Shown here: positions 27,610 through 37,410 of the stretch, piece by piece
How the letters are laid out: the number at the start of each line of letters is the position of its first letter
Numbering within the stretch: position 1 is the first letter of the stretch
From: Mucilaginibacter ginkgonis
Lineage (GTDB): Bacteria > Bacteroidota > Bacteroidia > Sphingobacteriales > Sphingobacteriaceae
Reading direction: 5' to 3'
DNA length: 64,000 nucleotides
Assembly (NCBI RefSeq): GCF_009754905.2
Contig: NZ_CP066775.1
Span: forward strand, 2,108,001 to 2,172,000
Notes under the pieces: model-generated
Database searches by the model: none
What the model saw: only the letters and a program-made list of their open reading frames with translations
Told to the model about the DNA's origin: nothing
Position numbers and translations under genes: made by a program

Positions 27610-28008
27610 TTAATAGATGTAGCATAAAACCTCGCCACCTACGTTCTGAGCGCGTGCCTCTTTATCAGACATAACACCTTTAGAAGTAGACAGGATAGCG
27701 ATGCCTAAACCATTTAATACGCGTGGCAGGTTCTCTGCGCCGGCATATTTTCTCAAACCTGGTTTACTGATACGCGACAATGTGCGGATAGCAGAAATTT
27801 TGGTTACCGGGTGGTATTTCAAAGCAACTTTGATAGTGCCTTGGGGACCATTATCCTCAAATTTAAAATTTGCAATGTAACCTTTGTCGAAAAGCACTTT
27901 AGTGATTTCCTTCTTCAGATTTGATGCAGGAATTTCAACAACCCTATGGTTGGCTTTAATAGCATTCCTTACTCGTGTAAGATAATCTGCGATTGGATCT
28001 GTATTCAT
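27610..28008 (-). CDS. rpsH: 30S ribosomal protein S8
   Basis: 132 aa. [20 protein letters not shown] at the start and the signature [20 protein letters not shown] near the end. Binds the central domain of 16S rRNA; in other bacteria it also represses its own spc operon. Confidence 0.99.
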   Translation of the reverse strand: MNTDPIADYLTRVRNAIKANHRVVEIPASNLKKEITKVLFDKGYIANFKFEDNGPQGTIKVALKYHPVTKISAIRTLSRISKPGLRKYAGAENLPRVLNGLGIAILSTSKGVMSDKEARAQNVGGEVLCYIY

Positions 28009-28070
28009 TTTTATAAAATTTGGCGGTGGTTTCCTTCCCGGGCCTATCCCAGGCGACCTTCCGTCGTTAA

Positions 28071-28156
28071 CTTGATTTCGAATATCGAATTTTCGACTTC
28101 GAATTTATTTTTTCTAAAGATCAAATTCCGAAATAAAAATTCCGAAATCCGATATA
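28071..28156. repeat. Inverted repeat of TTCGAATA / TTCCGAAAT words, rpsH-rpsN gap
   Basis: TGATTTCGAATATCGAATTT and TTCGACTTCGAATTT on the left, AAATTCCGAAATAAAAATTC and CGAAATCCGATAT on the right. A 150-bp spacer here is unusual inside an spc operon. Confidence 0.65.
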
Positions 28157-28160
28157 GCAA

Positions 28161-28430
28161 TTACCAACTTGCTTTTTTCACTCCCGGGATCTTACCGGCA
28201 AGTGCCATTTCGCGGAATGTTACACGCGAAATACCAAATTGGCGCATATAACCTCTTGGGCGGCCTGTAAGCTTGCAACGGTTGTGCAATTTTACCGGCG
28301 ATGCTGCTTTAGGCAGTTTGTCTAAGGCAACATAGTCACCTGCGGCTTTAAGAGCTGCTCTTTTTTCAGCAAACTTCTCTACTAATTTCTCACGTTTACG
28401 TTCACGTGCTTTTACACCTTCTTTAGCCAT
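28161..28430 (-). CDS. rpsN: 30S ribosomal protein S14, zinc-free type
   Basis: 89 aa from ATG 28430 ([20 protein letters not shown]); a longer frame to 28466 is only the overlap with rplE. No CxxC pairs, so this is the long C-minus form. Contains [20 protein letters not shown]. Its start overlaps the rplE stop by 8 bp. Confidence 0.97.
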   Translation of the reverse strand: MAKEGVKARERKREKLVEKFAEKRAALKAAGDYVALDKLPKAASPVKLHNRCKLTGRPRGYMRQFGISRVTFREMALAGKIPGVKKASW

Positions 28431-28992
28431 TGTTAACTGGAGTTTGATTTTTAAACGGTAAACCAAATTGTTTAAGCAACTCTAATGCTTCAACATCATT
28501 TTGTGCCGAGGTTACAAAGGTAATATCCATACCCATGATCTTATTGATCTTGTCGATATTGATCTCAGGGAAAATGATCTGCTCGGTAACACCTAAAGTG
28601 TAATTACCGCGGCCATCAAAACCTTTATCGTTAATACCTTTAAAGTCGCGGATACGTGGCAATGCAACAGCAATTAAACGGTCTAAAAACTCGTACATGT
28701 TGTTGTCACGCAAAGTTACACGCACGCCTACCGGCATGTTTTTACGCAATTTAAAGTTAGATATATCTTTCTTAGAACGTGACGCAACCGCCTGCTGACC
28801 GGTAATAGTGCTCATTTCGCCTATCGCAACGTCAATAAGTTTCTTATCGGTAGTAGCACCACCAACACCCTGGTTGATAGCTATCTTTTGCAGTTTAGGA
28901 ACTTGCATTACGCTTTTGTACTGAAATTTCTCTTTCAGTGCAGTGCGTATCTCGTCCTGATATTTCGATTTTAATCGTGGTGTGTAGGTCAT
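28423..28992 (-). CDS. rplE: 50S ribosomal protein L5
   Basis: 189 aa. [20 protein letters not shown] at the N-terminal side and the 5S-binding segment [20 protein letters not shown]; ends [12 protein letters not shown]. Overlaps rplX by one base and rpsN by eight. Confidence 0.99.
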   Translation of the reverse strand: MTYTPRLKSKYQDEIRTALKEKFQYKSVMQVPKLQKIAINQGVGGATTDKKLIDVAIGEMSTITGQQAVASRSKKDISNFKLRKNMPVGVRVTLRDNNMYEFLDRLIAVALPRIRDFKGINDKGFDGRGNYTLGVTEQIIFPEINIDKINKIMGMDITFVTSAQNDVEALELLKQFGLPFKNQTPVNNG

Positions 28993-29333
28993 TACTTAAT
29001 TTCCTCCCCTGATTTTTTTGAGAACCTAACCAATTTACCATCCTTGTTAGCTTTGCGGCCAACGCGGGTAGTCTCGCCTGTTTTAGCATCAATCAACGCA
29101 ACGTTTGATACGTGCAAAGCAGCTTCCTGCTTTACAATACCACCGTTAGGGTTAGCTGCATTTGGCTTGGTGTGTTTAGATACCATGTTAACACCTTCAA
29201 CAGTTACACGGCCTGTTTCGCGGTTAACCGCTGTTATCTTACCTTGCGAACCTTTAGAGTCGCCGGCAATAACCTTAACCAGGTCGCCGGTGCGAACCTT
29301 AAGTTTTGGTTGTTTATTCTTTTTATTTTCCAT
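28992..29333 (-). CDS. rplX: 50S ribosomal protein L24
   Basis: 113 aa. KOW motif [20 protein letters not shown] and the Bacteroidota-type C-terminus [20 protein letters not shown]. Assembly initiator of the large subunit. Confidence 0.98.
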   Translation of the reverse strand: MENKKNKQPKLKVRTGDLVKVIAGDSKGSQGKITAVNRETGRVTVEGVNMVSKHTKPNAANPNGGIVKQEAALHVSNVALIDAKTGETTRVGRKANKDGKLVRFSKKSGEEIK

Positions 29334-29334
29334 G

Positions 29335-29703
29335 TTACAATACCTCCGGTGCTAATGAAACGATCTTCATGAATTGCTTTTCACGCAGTTCCCTTGCAAC
29401 CGGGCCAAATATACGTGTACCACGAGGCTCGTCCTGGTTGTTCAACAAAACAGCTGCATTGTCATCAAAACGGATGTAAGAACCATCCTTACGACGGATC
29501 TCTTTTTTAGTTCTAACAACTACTGCTTTTGATACTGTACCTTTTTTAACGTTACCAGATGGGATAGCACTTTTAACGGTAACCACCACCTTATCGCCAA
29601 TAGAGGCATATCTTTTACCTGTACCACCTAACACGCGGATCACTAAAACTTCTTTAGCGCCACTGTTATCGGCCACGTTCATTCTTGATTCCTGTTGTAC
29701 CAT
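29335..29703 (-). CDS. rplN: 50S ribosomal protein L14
   Basis: 122 aa. [20 protein letters not shown] at the start and [20 protein letters not shown] near the end, the L14 signature. Part of the intersubunit bridge. Confidence 0.99.
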   Translation of the reverse strand: MVQQESRMNVADNSGAKEVLVIRVLGGTGKRYASIGDKVVVTVKSAIPSGNVKKGTVSKAVVVRTKKEIRRKDGSYIRFDDNAAVLLNNQDEPRGTRIFGPVARELREKQFMKIVSLAPEVL

Positions 29704-29704
29704 C

Positions 29705-29959
29705 TTATTTAGCCCTTTCTAAAATTTGAACTAATCTCCAGTTTTTGTTTTTGCTCAACGGGCGTGTCTCCATAATCACTACGGTATCACCTATACCACA
29801 GGTATTAGCTTCATCATGAGCCATAAATTTGGTAGTCTTTTTCAAGAACTTGCCGTAGATAGGGTGCTTTACCTTACGCTCTACAGCCACCACGATAGAT
29901 TTCTCCATCTTGTTGCTTACTACCAGCCCGGTACGTGTTTTTCTTAAATTTCTTTCCAT
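29705..29959 (-). CDS. rpsQ: 30S ribosomal protein S17
   Basis: 84 aa OB-fold: [20 protein letters not shown], then [20 protein letters not shown] (S17 signature). One base separates it from rplN. Confidence 0.99.
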   Translation of the reverse strand: MERNLRKTRTGLVVSNKMEKSIVVAVERKVKHPIYGKFLKKTTKFMAHDEANTCGIGDTVVIMETRPLSKNKNWRLVQILERAK

Positions 29960-29979
29960 TTTCTTCTGTCGACTGATTG

Positions 29980-30189
29980 TTATTCTTTTTCAGAAGCTAC
30001 CGTAGCGTTACGCTTTGTTAATTCTGTGTTTAAACGGGCAATATCCTTGCGCACTTTAGTAATGCGGGTTGGATTCTCAATAGCAGAAACCGCGTGAGCG
30101 AATTTCAGCTTAGTGAGGTTATTTTTCTCCTCGTTAATTCTTGCAGTCAACTGCTCAGTCGATAGCTCTAAAATTTCTGAGTTTTTCAT
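29980..30189 (-). CDS. rpmC: 50S ribosomal protein L29
   Basis: 69 aa helical hairpin: [20 protein letters not shown] and [20 protein letters not shown]. Located near the peptide tunnel exit; binds trigger factor and SRP in other bacteria. Confidence 0.98.
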   Translation of the reverse strand: MKNSEILELSTEQLTARINEEKNNLTKLKFAHAVSAIENPTRITKVRKDIARLNTELTKRNATVASEKE

Positions 30190-30203
30190 TTCTTCTTTGT
30201 GTT

Positions 30204-30272
30204 GTTATAGTTCTACTGCTGAAAGCTATATGTTGCAAGCATGTTTTCTCTATAACCTACAACTAAAACTTC
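30204..30272. repeat. Degenerate inverted repeat in rpmC-rplP gap
   Basis: TGTTATAGTTCTACTGCTGA, AAGCTATATGTTGCAAGC and TATAACCTACAACTAAAACT form a weak inverted arrangement (TTGTTATAG...CTATAACCTACAA). The 94-bp spacer is again unusual for this operon. Low confidence that it is one family. Confidence 0.45.
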
Positions 30273-30283
30273 AACCCTTTTAT

Positions 30284-30706
30284 TTATGCCTCTGCGTAAT
30301 CCCTTCTTACTACAAAGCGGGTTTGCACCGGCAATTTTTGCGCTGCAAGGCGTAATGCCTCTTTTGCAACTTCCAAAGGCACACCTTCGGCCTCAAATAT
30401 CATACGACCGGGGCGTACAACAGCAACCCAATACTCGGGTGCACCTTTACCTTTACCCATACGTACCTCTGCAGGTTTTTTAGTAACCGGCTTGTCAGGG
30501 AAAATCCTTATCCAAACCTGGCCTTCACGTTTCATAAAACGTGTAACCGCAATACGTGCAGCCTCGATCTGGCGGCTGGTGATCCAGGCCGCTTCGAGTG
30601 ATTTTATACCGAAAGATCCGAATGAAAGCTCAGCACCACGGGTGGCGTTGCCTTTCATCCTGCCTTTTTGCATCTTTCTGAACTTCGTTCTTTTTGGCTG
30701 TAGCAT
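30284..30706 (-). CDS. rplP: 50S ribosomal protein L16
   Basis: 140 aa. [20 protein letters not shown] at the start, [20 protein letters not shown] and the signature [20 protein letters not shown]. Sits at the A-site tRNA of the large subunit. Confidence 0.99.
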   Translation of the reverse strand: MLQPKRTKFRKMQKGRMKGNATRGAELSFGSFGIKSLEAAWITSRQIEAARIAVTRFMKREGQVWIRIFPDKPVTKKPAEVRMGKGKGAPEYWVAVVRPGRMIFEAEGVPLEVAKEALRLAAQKLPVQTRFVVRRDYAEA

Positions 30707-30749
30707 TATCTTATACTTTATTCGTTAAAACGATGTCTTCTCGACTTGA

Positions 30750-31592
30750 TTATCTGTTTCCACCCGGACGGTTACCACCGCCCTGACGGCCTGGGCCACC
30801 CGGACGATTGTTACCACCGCCGCGACGGTCGTTATTTCCACCTCTGCGGTCGCCGCCACGGTTATCACCTCTTTCGCCGCGTGCACCAAATGATGCCGCA
30901 CCTTCCGGCCTGCCACCTTTGCCGCTTGGGCTGTTAGTTTGGCCAATGTTTGGAGAAAGATCGCGTTTACCGTAAACTTCGCCTTTACAGATCCATACCT
31001 TGATACCAATTTTACCGTAGGTAGTTAAAGCTTCGCCTAAAGCGTAGTCAATATCTGCACGGAAGGTATGCAACGGAATCCTGCCCTCTTTGTACTGTTC
31101 GGTACGTGCCATCTCTGCACCACCTAAACGGCCGCTGGTCATTACTTTGATACCTTCTGCACCCATACGCATGGTAGAAGCGATAGAAGTTTTCATTGCA
31201 CGACGGAAAGAGATACGTGCTTCTAATTGCTTGGCAATGCCTTCTGCAACCAGCTGCGCGTCAAGCTCAGGGCGTTTGATCTCGAAGATGTTGATCTGAA
31301 CGTCTTTCTTTGTCAGTTTCTTTAACTCTTCTTTGATCTTATCAACCTCCTGGCCGCCTTTACCGATAACGATACCCGGGCGGGCAGTGTGGATTGTAAC
31401 AGTGATACGTTTTAACGTACGCTCTATAACTACTTTGGATACACCGCCTTTAGCGATACGTACCGAAAGGTATTTACGTATTTTTTCGTCTTCAACTAAT
31501 TTATCGGAGTAGTTGTCACCGCCGTACCAGTTAGAATCCCATCCTCTGATGATGCCTAACCTGTTACCTATTGGATGTGCTTTTTGTCCCAT
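30750..31592 (-). CDS. rpsC: 30S ribosomal protein S3 with RGG-rich tail
   Basis: 280 aa. KH domain ([20 protein letters not shown]) and C-terminal S3 domain ([20 protein letters not shown]) are normal. The last ~60 residues are a low-complexity Gly/Arg/Asn tail with repeated RGG, GGNN and RPGG units, rather like eukaryotic RNA-binding tails. S3 forms part of the mRNA entry helicase; a basic tail there could add mRNA contacts, which is inference. Confidence 0.98.
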   Translation of the reverse strand: MGQKAHPIGNRLGIIRGWDSNWYGGDNYSDKLVEDEKIRKYLSVRIAKGGVSKVVIERTLKRITVTIHTARPGIVIGKGGQEVDKIKEELKKLTKKDVQINIFEIKRPELDAQLVAEGIAKQLEARISFRRAMKTSIASTMRMGAEGIKVMTSGRLGGAEMARTEQYKEGRIPLHTFRADIDYALGEALTTYGKIGIKVWICKGEVYGKRDLSPNIGQTNSPSGKGGRPEGAASFGARGERGDNRGGDRRGGNNDRRGGGNNRPGGPGRQGGGNRPGGNR

Positions 31593-31599
31593 TTTATGA

Positions 31600-32028
31600 T
31601 TAGTTGATTTCTGATTTACTGTCTACGATAAGTGTTACGTGGTTAGAGCGTTTGCGTATGCGGTAACCGCGGCCTTGCGGGGCCGGGCGCAACCTTTTTA
31701 ACTGGCGGCCGCCACCTACAGAAACTTCTTTTACAAACAGGCCGCTTTCTTCAACGCGTTTGCCTTCGTTCTTTGCTTCCCAGTTTTTAATGGCCGACAG
31801 CAATAACTTCTCTACACGTATAGCAGCTTCTTTGTTGGTAAACTTTAAAGTGTATAAAGCTTGCTCAACGTTCATACCGCGTATAAGGTCAACTACCAAA
31901 CGCATTTTGCGCGGAGAGGTAGGGCAGTCATTCAACTTGGCAACTGCCTGGCCGCCTTGTTGGGCTTTTTGCTCAGTTTTAAGCTGTGCAATGCGCACAG
32001 ATTTTTTTACTTTTTGTGTTGCTTCCAT
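31600..32028 (-). CDS. rplV: 50S ribosomal protein L22
   Basis: 142 aa, with an N-terminal extension of about 25 residues rich in K/Q before the usual core [20 protein letters not shown]. The tunnel-lining loop [20 protein letters not shown] is present. Site of macrolide-resistance changes in other bacteria. Confidence 0.98.
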   Translation of the reverse strand: MEATQKVKKSVRIAQLKTEQKAQQGGQAVAKLNDCPTSPRKMRLVVDLIRGMNVEQALYTLKFTNKEAAIRVEKLLLSAIKNWEAKNEGKRVEESGLFVKEVSVGGGRQLKRLRPAPQGRGYRIRKRSNHVTLIVDSKSEIN

Positions 32029-32031
32029 TGC

Positions 32032-32298
32032 TTATTTTTTCTTTTCTGCGTGACCACGGAATGTACGGGTTGGTGCAAACTCTCCCAGCTTGTGCCCTAC
32101 CATGTTTTCTGTTACGTACACAGGTATAAATTTATTACCGTTGTGAACAGCGAATGTATGCCCAACGAAATCCGGAGAAATCATAGAACGTCTTGACCAT
32201 GTTTTTACAACAGATTTTTTATTTGAATCATTCAGGGTAAGAACTTTTCTTTCCAGGTTATGATCAATATAAGGTCCTTTTTTAATTGAACGAGCCAT
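32032..32298 (-). CDS. rpsS: 30S ribosomal protein S19
   Basis: 88 aa. [20 protein letters not shown] at the start and the signature [20 protein letters not shown]. Head protein next to S13. Two bases after rplB. Confidence 0.99.
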   Translation of the reverse strand: MARSIKKGPYIDHNLERKVLTLNDSNKKSVVKTWSRRSMISPDFVGHTFAVHNGNKFIPVYVTENMVGHKLGEFAPTRTFRGHAEKKK

Positions 32299-32300
32299 TA

Positions 32301-33125
32301 CTATTTCTTCCTTCTTTCAATGATATAACGATCCGATGTCTTTTTCTTGTAGCGGGTTTTGTAGCCTTTTGCTAATAAACCTTTGCGTGAGCGTGGATGA
32401 CCACCTGATGAACGGCCCTCGCCACCACCCATAGGGTGATCTACCGGGTTCATTGCAACACCACGTACACGTGGGCGGCGACCTATCCAGCGTTTGCGGC
32501 CGGCTTTACCCAACACCTCATTTGCTTTCTCTGCATTTGAAACTGTACCAATAGTAGCTAAACAAGTAGCTAAGATCATACGGGTTTCGCCAGAAGGCAA
32601 TTTGATGATGGCATATTTACCATCACGGGCCGATAGCTGGGCATAAGTACCTGCAGAACGTGCAATGGTACCACCCTGGCCCGGGTTAAGCTCGATGTTG
32701 TGGATAATAGAACCCAAAGGGATGCTCTTCAATGGTAAAGTGTTACCAACTTCTGGAGCTACCGCTTCGCCCGATAATACTACTTGGCCAACTTCTAAAC
32801 CCGCAGGGGCTATCATGTAACGTTTTTCGCCATCTGCATATACTAGTAATGCGATGCGTGCAGACCTGTTAGGATCGTACTCAATAGTTGCAACGTTTGC
32901 CGGAATGTCAAATTTGTTGCGTTTAAAGTCGATCAATCGGTACGACTTTTTGTGTCCGCCACCGATGTAACGCATGGTCATTTTACCGGTGTTGTTACGA
33001 CCGCCTGATTTCTTGTGTGATACAACCAGCGATTTTTCCGGAACGTTGGTTGTTACGTCAGAATAATCGGCACCTACTCTGAAGCGGGTACCGGGCGTAA
33101 CCGGTTTAAATCTTTTAACTGCCAT
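32301..33125 (-). CDS. rplB: 50S ribosomal protein L2
   Basis: 274 aa. [20 protein letters not shown] start; the C-terminal [20 protein letters not shown] carries the conserved His of the peptidyl-transferase-supporting loop. Usual length. Confidence 0.99.
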   Translation of the reverse strand: MAVKRFKPVTPGTRFRVGADYSDVTTNVPEKSLVVSHKKSGGRNNTGKMTMRYIGGGHKKSYRLIDFKRNKFDIPANVATIEYDPNRSARIALLVYADGEKRYMIAPAGLEVGQVVLSGEAVAPEVGNTLPLKSIPLGSIIHNIELNPGQGGTIARSAGTYAQLSARDGKYAIIKLPSGETRMILATCLATIGTVSNAEKANEVLGKAGRKRWIGRRPRVRGVAMNPVDHPMGGGEGRSSGGHPRSRKGLLAKGYKTRYKKKTSDRYIIERRKK

Positions 33126-33131
33126 CTCTTT

Positions 33132-33422
33132 TTATATTGTGCTATAAAAATCTATTGTTTCTCCGTCTTTCAAAGAAATAACCGCTTTCTTGTAAGTAGC
33201 AGCGCGGCCGCTAACGGCACCTGCTTTAGTGTTGCGGGTCTTTAATTTGCCAACGTATTTCATGGTGTTTACCGCCGTAACATTAACACCATACATGTTC
33301 TCTATCGCAGATTTGATCTGGATCTTGTTTGCCCTGTGGCCTACTTTGAACACATAGCGGTTAAGTTTATCAGTTAACTGAGCAACTTTTTCTGTAAGTA
33401 AGGGTTTCTTTAAAATTTCCAT
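33132..33422 (-). CDS. rplW: 50S ribosomal protein L23
   Basis: 96 aa from ATG 33422 (MEILKKPLLTEKVAQLTDKL); the longer frame to 33434 only covers the gap to rplD. Contains VGHRANKIQIKSAIENMYGV. Docking site at the tunnel exit. Confidence 0.97.
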   Translation of the reverse strand: MEILKKPLLTEKVAQLTDKLNRYVFKVGHRANKIQIKSAIENMYGVNVTAVNTMKYVGKLKTRNTKAGAVSGRAATYKKAVISLKDGETIDFYSTI

Positions 33423-33423
33423 A

Positions 33424-34053
33424 TTACTTAGCAAACGCTTCCTCCAAAGTTTTAACAGAACCAGAGGTTAAGATCAGCTTACCTGCGTTTAACACATCAT
33501 AAGTGTTTAACTGGTCTGCAGTGATCACCTTGCTCTTTTTAAGATTTCTGCTTGATAAATAAACATTGTTATTAGCCGCAGGCAGTACCAATAAAGTTTT
33601 CTCATTGGTCATGTTCAGGTCGGCCATCAGCTTCACATAGTTTTTAGTTTTAACCGCGTCAAACGCAAAGTCTTCCAAAACTACTATGCTGCTGTCTTGT
33701 GCTTTATATGTAAGGGCAGATTTACGTGCCAATGATTTAAGCTTTTTGTTCAGCTTAAAGCTATAGTCGCGTGGCTGCGGACCGAAAACACGGCCACCAC
33801 CATTAAACAATGGCGATTTGATGCTACCGGCACGGGCGCCGCCTGTACCTTTTTGTTTGTGAAGCTTGCGGGTTGAACCTGCAATTTCATTACGTTGTTT
33901 TGCTTTGTGCGTACCCTGACGTTGGTTTGCCAGGAATTGCTTTACGTCAAGATATATTGCGTGATCGTTGGGCTCAATAGCAAATACAGATTCAGGCAGT
34001 TGCACCTTGGCTCCTGTTTCTTTACCTGAAACATTTAATACATTAACTTCCAT
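33424..34053 (-). CDS. rplD: 50S ribosomal protein L4
   Basis: 209 aa from ATG 34053 ([20 protein letters not shown]). The tunnel loop [20 protein letters not shown] is conserved. In E. coli L4 represses the S10 operon through the leader; here the leader lies before rplC (34673-34746). Confidence 0.97.
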   Translation of the reverse strand: MEVNVLNVSGKETGAKVQLPESVFAIEPNDHAIYLDVKQFLANQRQGTHKAKQRNEIAGSTRKLHKQKGTGGARAGSIKSPLFNGGGRVFGPQPRDYSFKLNKKLKSLARKSALTYKAQDSSIVVLEDFAFDAVKTKNYVKLMADLNMTNEKTLLVLPAANNNVYLSSRNLKKSKVITADQLNTYDVLNAGKLILTSGSVKTLEEAFAK

Positions 34054-34054
34054 C

Positions 34055-34672
34055 TTACTTATCAACGATTACGAACGATCCTTTAGCACCGGGGATAGAA
34101 CCCTTAACAACTAACAAATTCTGTTCTGGATAAACTTTAACCACTTCGAGGTTTTGCACTTTAACACGTACATTACCGGTTTGACCAGCCATGCGCATAC
34201 CTTTAAATACGCGTGATGGCCATGAAGATGCACCCAGTGAACCTGGTGCCCTTAAGCGGTTGTGCTGACCGTGTGTTTGCATACCTACACCACCAAAGCC
34301 ATGACGTTTTACAACGCCTTGAAAGCCTTTACCTTTAGATGTACCTACAACGTCAACGAAATCGCCTGAGTTGAAGATGTCTACGGTAACGGTATCGCCC
34401 AAATTCTTGTCGTCTTCAAAAGTTTTGAACTCAACAAGTTTACGTTTTGGGGTAGTACCGGCTTTTTGGAAATGACCTTTAAGAGGTGCAGAAGTGTTTT
34501 TTTCTTTCTTCTCATCATACGCCAGCTGAACAGCTGCGTATCCGTCTGATTCTGCAGATTTAACTTGTGTTACCACACAAGGACCAGCTTCGATAACAGT
34601 ACAAGGAATGTTCTTGCCTGCTTCATCGAATATACTGGTCATCCCTACCTTTTTACCAATAATTCCTGACAT
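34055..34672 (-). CDS. rplC: 50S ribosomal protein L3
   Basis: 205 aa. [20 protein letters not shown] start; the signature [20 protein letters not shown] is present. First gene of this operon segment, because rpsJ, which normally precedes it, is 6.2 kb away. Preceded by a strong promoter and a structured leader. Confidence 0.99.
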   Translation of the reverse strand: MSGIIGKKVGMTSIFDEAGKNIPCTVIEAGPCVVTQVKSAESDGYAAVQLAYDEKKEKNTSAPLKGHFQKAGTTPKRKLVEFKTFEDDKNLGDTVTVDIFNSGDFVDVVGTSKGKGFQGVVKRHGFGGVGMQTHGQHNRLRAPGSLGASSWPSRVFKGMRMAGQTGNVRVKVQNLEVVKVYPEQNLLVVKGSIPGAKGSFVIVDK

Positions 34673-34746
34673 TTTATTTTTCTTTTGTTACGCTCATCGA
34701 AGCAGTAGGGCTTCGTTCAAAGCATTTTATCCCCCGAAAGGGACGG
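34673..34746 (-). promoter_or_regulatory. Structured leader of the rplC operon
   Basis: Between the promoter and the rplC ATG the minus strand has two hairpins: TCCCTTTCGGGGGA and CGAAGCCCTACTGCTTCG. Such a 5' leader is where ribosomal protein feedback control acts in other bacteria; here that role is only inferred. Confidence 0.45.
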
Positions 34747-34777
34747 CAAAGATAGAAATTAATAATTAAGTCTCAAA
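34747..34777 (-). promoter_or_regulatory. Promoter of the rplC-rplQ ribosomal operon
   Basis: Minus strand: TTTG (34774-34777), 19 bp, TATCTTTG (34747-34754). This is an exact match to the Bacteroidota TTTG-N19-TAnnTTTG consensus. The rest of 34778-34950 is AT-rich with no ORF. Confidence 0.85.
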
Positions 34778-34950
34778 TAGTTAGGTAAATAATTTTTAAA
34801 GAATTTTAGACCTTGATTTTGTGGTGTTTGTGCTGAGAAATTTTTAATTTTTCGGATAGCAAAAGTGCGCGGTGCAAACCCGCTTTTTTTAAATAAAATC
34901 AACCTAAGTATTACTAATATGTTAATCTTGCAATCTCATCTATAAATATC

Positions 34951-36825
34951 ATGTTTAAAAAATTGCTGCCTGTTATCCTCGCGATAATTGTTGTTCAAAC
35001 CGTCTCTGCGCAAACGCTTTACATCCCGCGTGATATCACTAAAGCCTTTAATAAAGGCACACGCGATGTAAACGGAAAGCCCGGTAAAAACTACTGGCAA
35101 AACCGTGCCCGTTATAATATTCATATAACCGCTGCGCCGCCAAACCGCACCATTACCGGAACAGAAGAAATAGTGTATATCAACAATAGCCCGGATACCC
35201 TAAGAAGCTTAAACATGAAACTGATCGTCAATATCCATCGCCCGGGAGCGGTGAGATTGGCACCGGTAAGCAACCGGTATCTGACAGATGGTGTACAGAT
35301 TGATACCTTTAAAGTTAATGACGCTATGATAAATTGGGATAATGCAGCACGCGGAGCAACAAATGACGCCGTGCGCTTGCCTAAATCGCTGATGCCGCAC
35401 GATTCTGTGCGGTTGAACATAGCATGGCATTACCAGGTTTCCCTCCAAAGCGAGCGCGAAGGAATGATAGATTCTACCACATATTACCTGGCCTACTTCT
35501 ACCCACGAGTTTCTGTTTATGATGATTACAATGGCTGGGACCGCTTGCCTTTTAATGACGCGCTTGAGTTCTATAACGACTTTAATGACTACAAGCTAAG
35601 TGTAACTATTCCGAAAAATTACATAGTGTGGAGCACCGGTACTTTACAAAATGCGTCACAGGTTCTACAGCCGGAATATCTAAAACGTTTGCAGGCTTCA
35701 TTTAAAAGCGACTCGACCATTCACATCGCCACTGCGCAAGACCTGGCATCTAAAAAAGTAACTGCGCAAAAGGACATGAATACCTGGGTGTGGACGGCAG
35801 ATAATATAACCGACGTTGCCCTTGGCATTAGTGACCATTATGTGTGGGATGCTGCAAGCGTTGTAGTGGATAAGAAAACCGGCAGACGCGCCAGCATGCA
35901 GGCCGCCTTTGCAGATGCCTCGCAAGATTTTCATCATTCAGTACAATATGGCCGTAACAGTTTAGGCTGGTTTTCTGAAAACTGGCCGGGCATGCCCTAC
36001 CCTTTCCCAAAGATGACAGCGTTTCAGGGTTTTGCCGACATGGAATACCCTATGATGGTGAATGACAGCCACACCCCTGATGTAAGGTTTGCGCAGTTTG
36101 TACAGGACCACGAAATAGCGCACACTTACTTTCCATTCTACATGGGCATCAATGAAACCCGTTATGGCTATATGGACGAGGGCTGGGCAACAACTTTTGA
36201 GTTGCTGATCGGCGGGGCCGAGGTTGGTAAAGATGCTGCTGAAAGACTATACAAAGGCTTTAGGGTAAACCGCTACACCCATGACCCGTCGACTTTTGAA
36301 GATCTGCCGATCATTACCCCAACCAGTGAATTAATGGCAGGCGCAGGTAATAACGAGTATGGCAAACCGTCTTTAAGCTATCTGGCGTTGAAAGATATGC
36401 TGGGCGACGAGCTGTTTAAAAAAGCGCTGCATACTTATATGGATAATTGGCATGGCAAGCACCCAATTCCGTGGGACTATTTCAACTCAATGAGTGCGGG
36501 CTCCGGTAAAAACCTGAACTGGTTTTTCAAAAACTGGTTCTTTACCAACAATTACATCGATATAGCTATCGATAAAGTCACAACTTCTGCTACGGGCGGT
36601 GTGGTTGACATTAAAAACATTGGCGGCTTCGCGATACCTTTTGATGTGGTGGTTACTTATGCCGATGGCAGCAGTAAAACCTTCCATCAGACGCCGGCAG
36701 TATGGCAAAATAACCAAACAGGATTCTCAGTAAATCTTACTGGCACGCAAGCGATAAGTTCGGTAAAATTAGACAACGGCATTTTCATGGATGCTGATGA
36801 AAGCAATAACAGCTGGAAGAAATAA
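34951..36825 (+). CDS. Exported M1-family metallopeptidase
   Basis: 624 aa. Signal peptide (residues 1-23, ending VSAQ), a beta-rich N-terminal domain, then the gluzincin site: HEIAHTYFPF (near residues 388-397) with the third ligand Glu about 20 residues on in YMDEGWATTFE, and a helical C-terminal part. The M1 GxMEN exopeptidase motif appears as GFADMEYPMMV, so the anchoring Glu is present. Likely a periplasmic or surface aminopeptidase. Divergent from rplC; it lies in the block that separates rplC from rpsJ. Confidence 0.92.
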   Translation: MFKKLLPVILAIIVVQTVSAQTLYIPRDITKAFNKGTRDVNGKPGKNYWQNRARYNIHITAAPPNRTITGTEEIVYINNSPDTLRSLNMKLIVNIHRPGAVRLAPVSNRYLTDGVQIDTFKVNDAMINWDNAARGATNDAVRLPKSLMPHDSVRLNIAWHYQVSLQSEREGMIDSTTYYLAYFYPRVSVYDDYNGWDRLPFNDALEFYNDFNDYKLSVTIPKNYIVWSTGTLQNASQVLQPEYLKRLQASFKSDSTIHIATAQDLASKKVTAQKDMNTWVWTADNITDVALGISDHYVWDAASVVVDKKTGRRASMQAAFADASQDFHHSVQYGRNSLGWFSENWPGMPYPFPKMTAFQGFADMEYPMMVNDSHTPDVRFAQFVQDHEIAHTYFPFYMGINETRYGYMDEGWATTFELLIGGAEVGKDAAERLYKGFRVNRYTHDPSTFEDLPIITPTSELMAGAGNNEYGKPSLSYLALKDMLGDELFKKALHTYMDNWHGKHPIPWDYFNSMSAGSGKNLNWFFKNWFFTNNYIDIAIDKVTTSATGGVVDIKNIGGFAIPFDVVVTYADGSSKTFHQTPAVWQNNQTGFSVNLTGTQAISSVKLDNGIFMDADESNNSWKK

Positions 36826-36844
36826 GTTTAGACGTAAAGAGATC

Positions 36845-37168
36845 TTATAACCCTTTTAAGCGTTGTAAGATCTCCTTATTAGAAATCGATTCAACTTCTG
36901 ACTTGTCGTAAATCGATAGTAAATAAATTTCCTCTTTCACTATAACTACGTATGTAATGACCCTTGCCCCACCAGACTTTCCTTTGCCTTTAGAATTTAT
37001 TGCTAACCTCACTTTATAGCAATTGTTGCCAATTGGCTGGCCAATATTAGGGTCTTCTTGGATTTCATTTATTAAATTCTGAAAGTCGGTCTTTAAAGAA
37101 ATATACTTTTTTGCAAGACGTTTTAATTCTCTTTCAAATGGTGGAGTCGGGATTATTTTAAAGCTCAT
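36845..37168 (-). CDS. RelE/ParE-type toxin
   Basis: 107 aa. The N-terminal FKIIPTPPFERELKRLAKKY and the later beta-hairpin CYKVRLAINSKGKGKSGGAR and IYLLSIYDKSEV fit the RelE/ParE fold, including the conserved Lys/Arg-rich strand. RelE proteins cut mRNA on the ribosome; ParE proteins poison gyrase; which applies is unclear. Second gene of a two-gene unit, overlapping the antitoxin by 11 bp. Confidence 0.85.
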   Translation of the reverse strand: MSFKIIPTPPFERELKRLAKKYISLKTDFQNLINEIQEDPNIGQPIGNNCYKVRLAINSKGKGKSGGARVITYVVIVKEEIYLLSIYDKSEVESISNKEILQRLKGL

Positions 37169-37379
37169 TCATTAACTGCTCTAATGACTTCGCATCCCCG
37201 TTACCAGCTTGATGCGATTTAATAAACTTAACTGATTCTTCAAGAGCGTTTAGGACTTCATTTTTTTTTGCTGCCTTATTTTCCAGATCTTTTGAGATGA
37301 CTTTTCCACCTAATTTCTCAATGAGGTCAGATAATGTCGTTTCCACATTTTCAGGTATTTCGATTGTAAGTGTAGTCAT
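37158..37379 (-). CDS. Antitoxin partner of the RelE-type toxin
   Basis: 73 aa. N-terminal beta strand TTLTIEIPENVETTLSDLIE followed by a charged, helical C-terminus. The size, position directly before the toxin and 11-bp overlap fit the antitoxin of a type II toxin-antitoxin pair. No clear DNA-binding domain can be named. Confidence 0.8.
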   Translation of the reverse strand: MTTLTIEIPENVETTLSDLIEKLGGKVISKDLENKAAKKNEVLNALEESVKFIKSHQAGNGDAKSLEQLMNEL

Positions 37380-37410
37380 ATAAACAAAAATAGTGAATTA
37401 AATTTCAACC

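Noticed and set aside
30725-31009. 94-codon minus-strand frame within rpsC
   Set aside because: Out-of-frame reading of the RGG-rich S3 tail.
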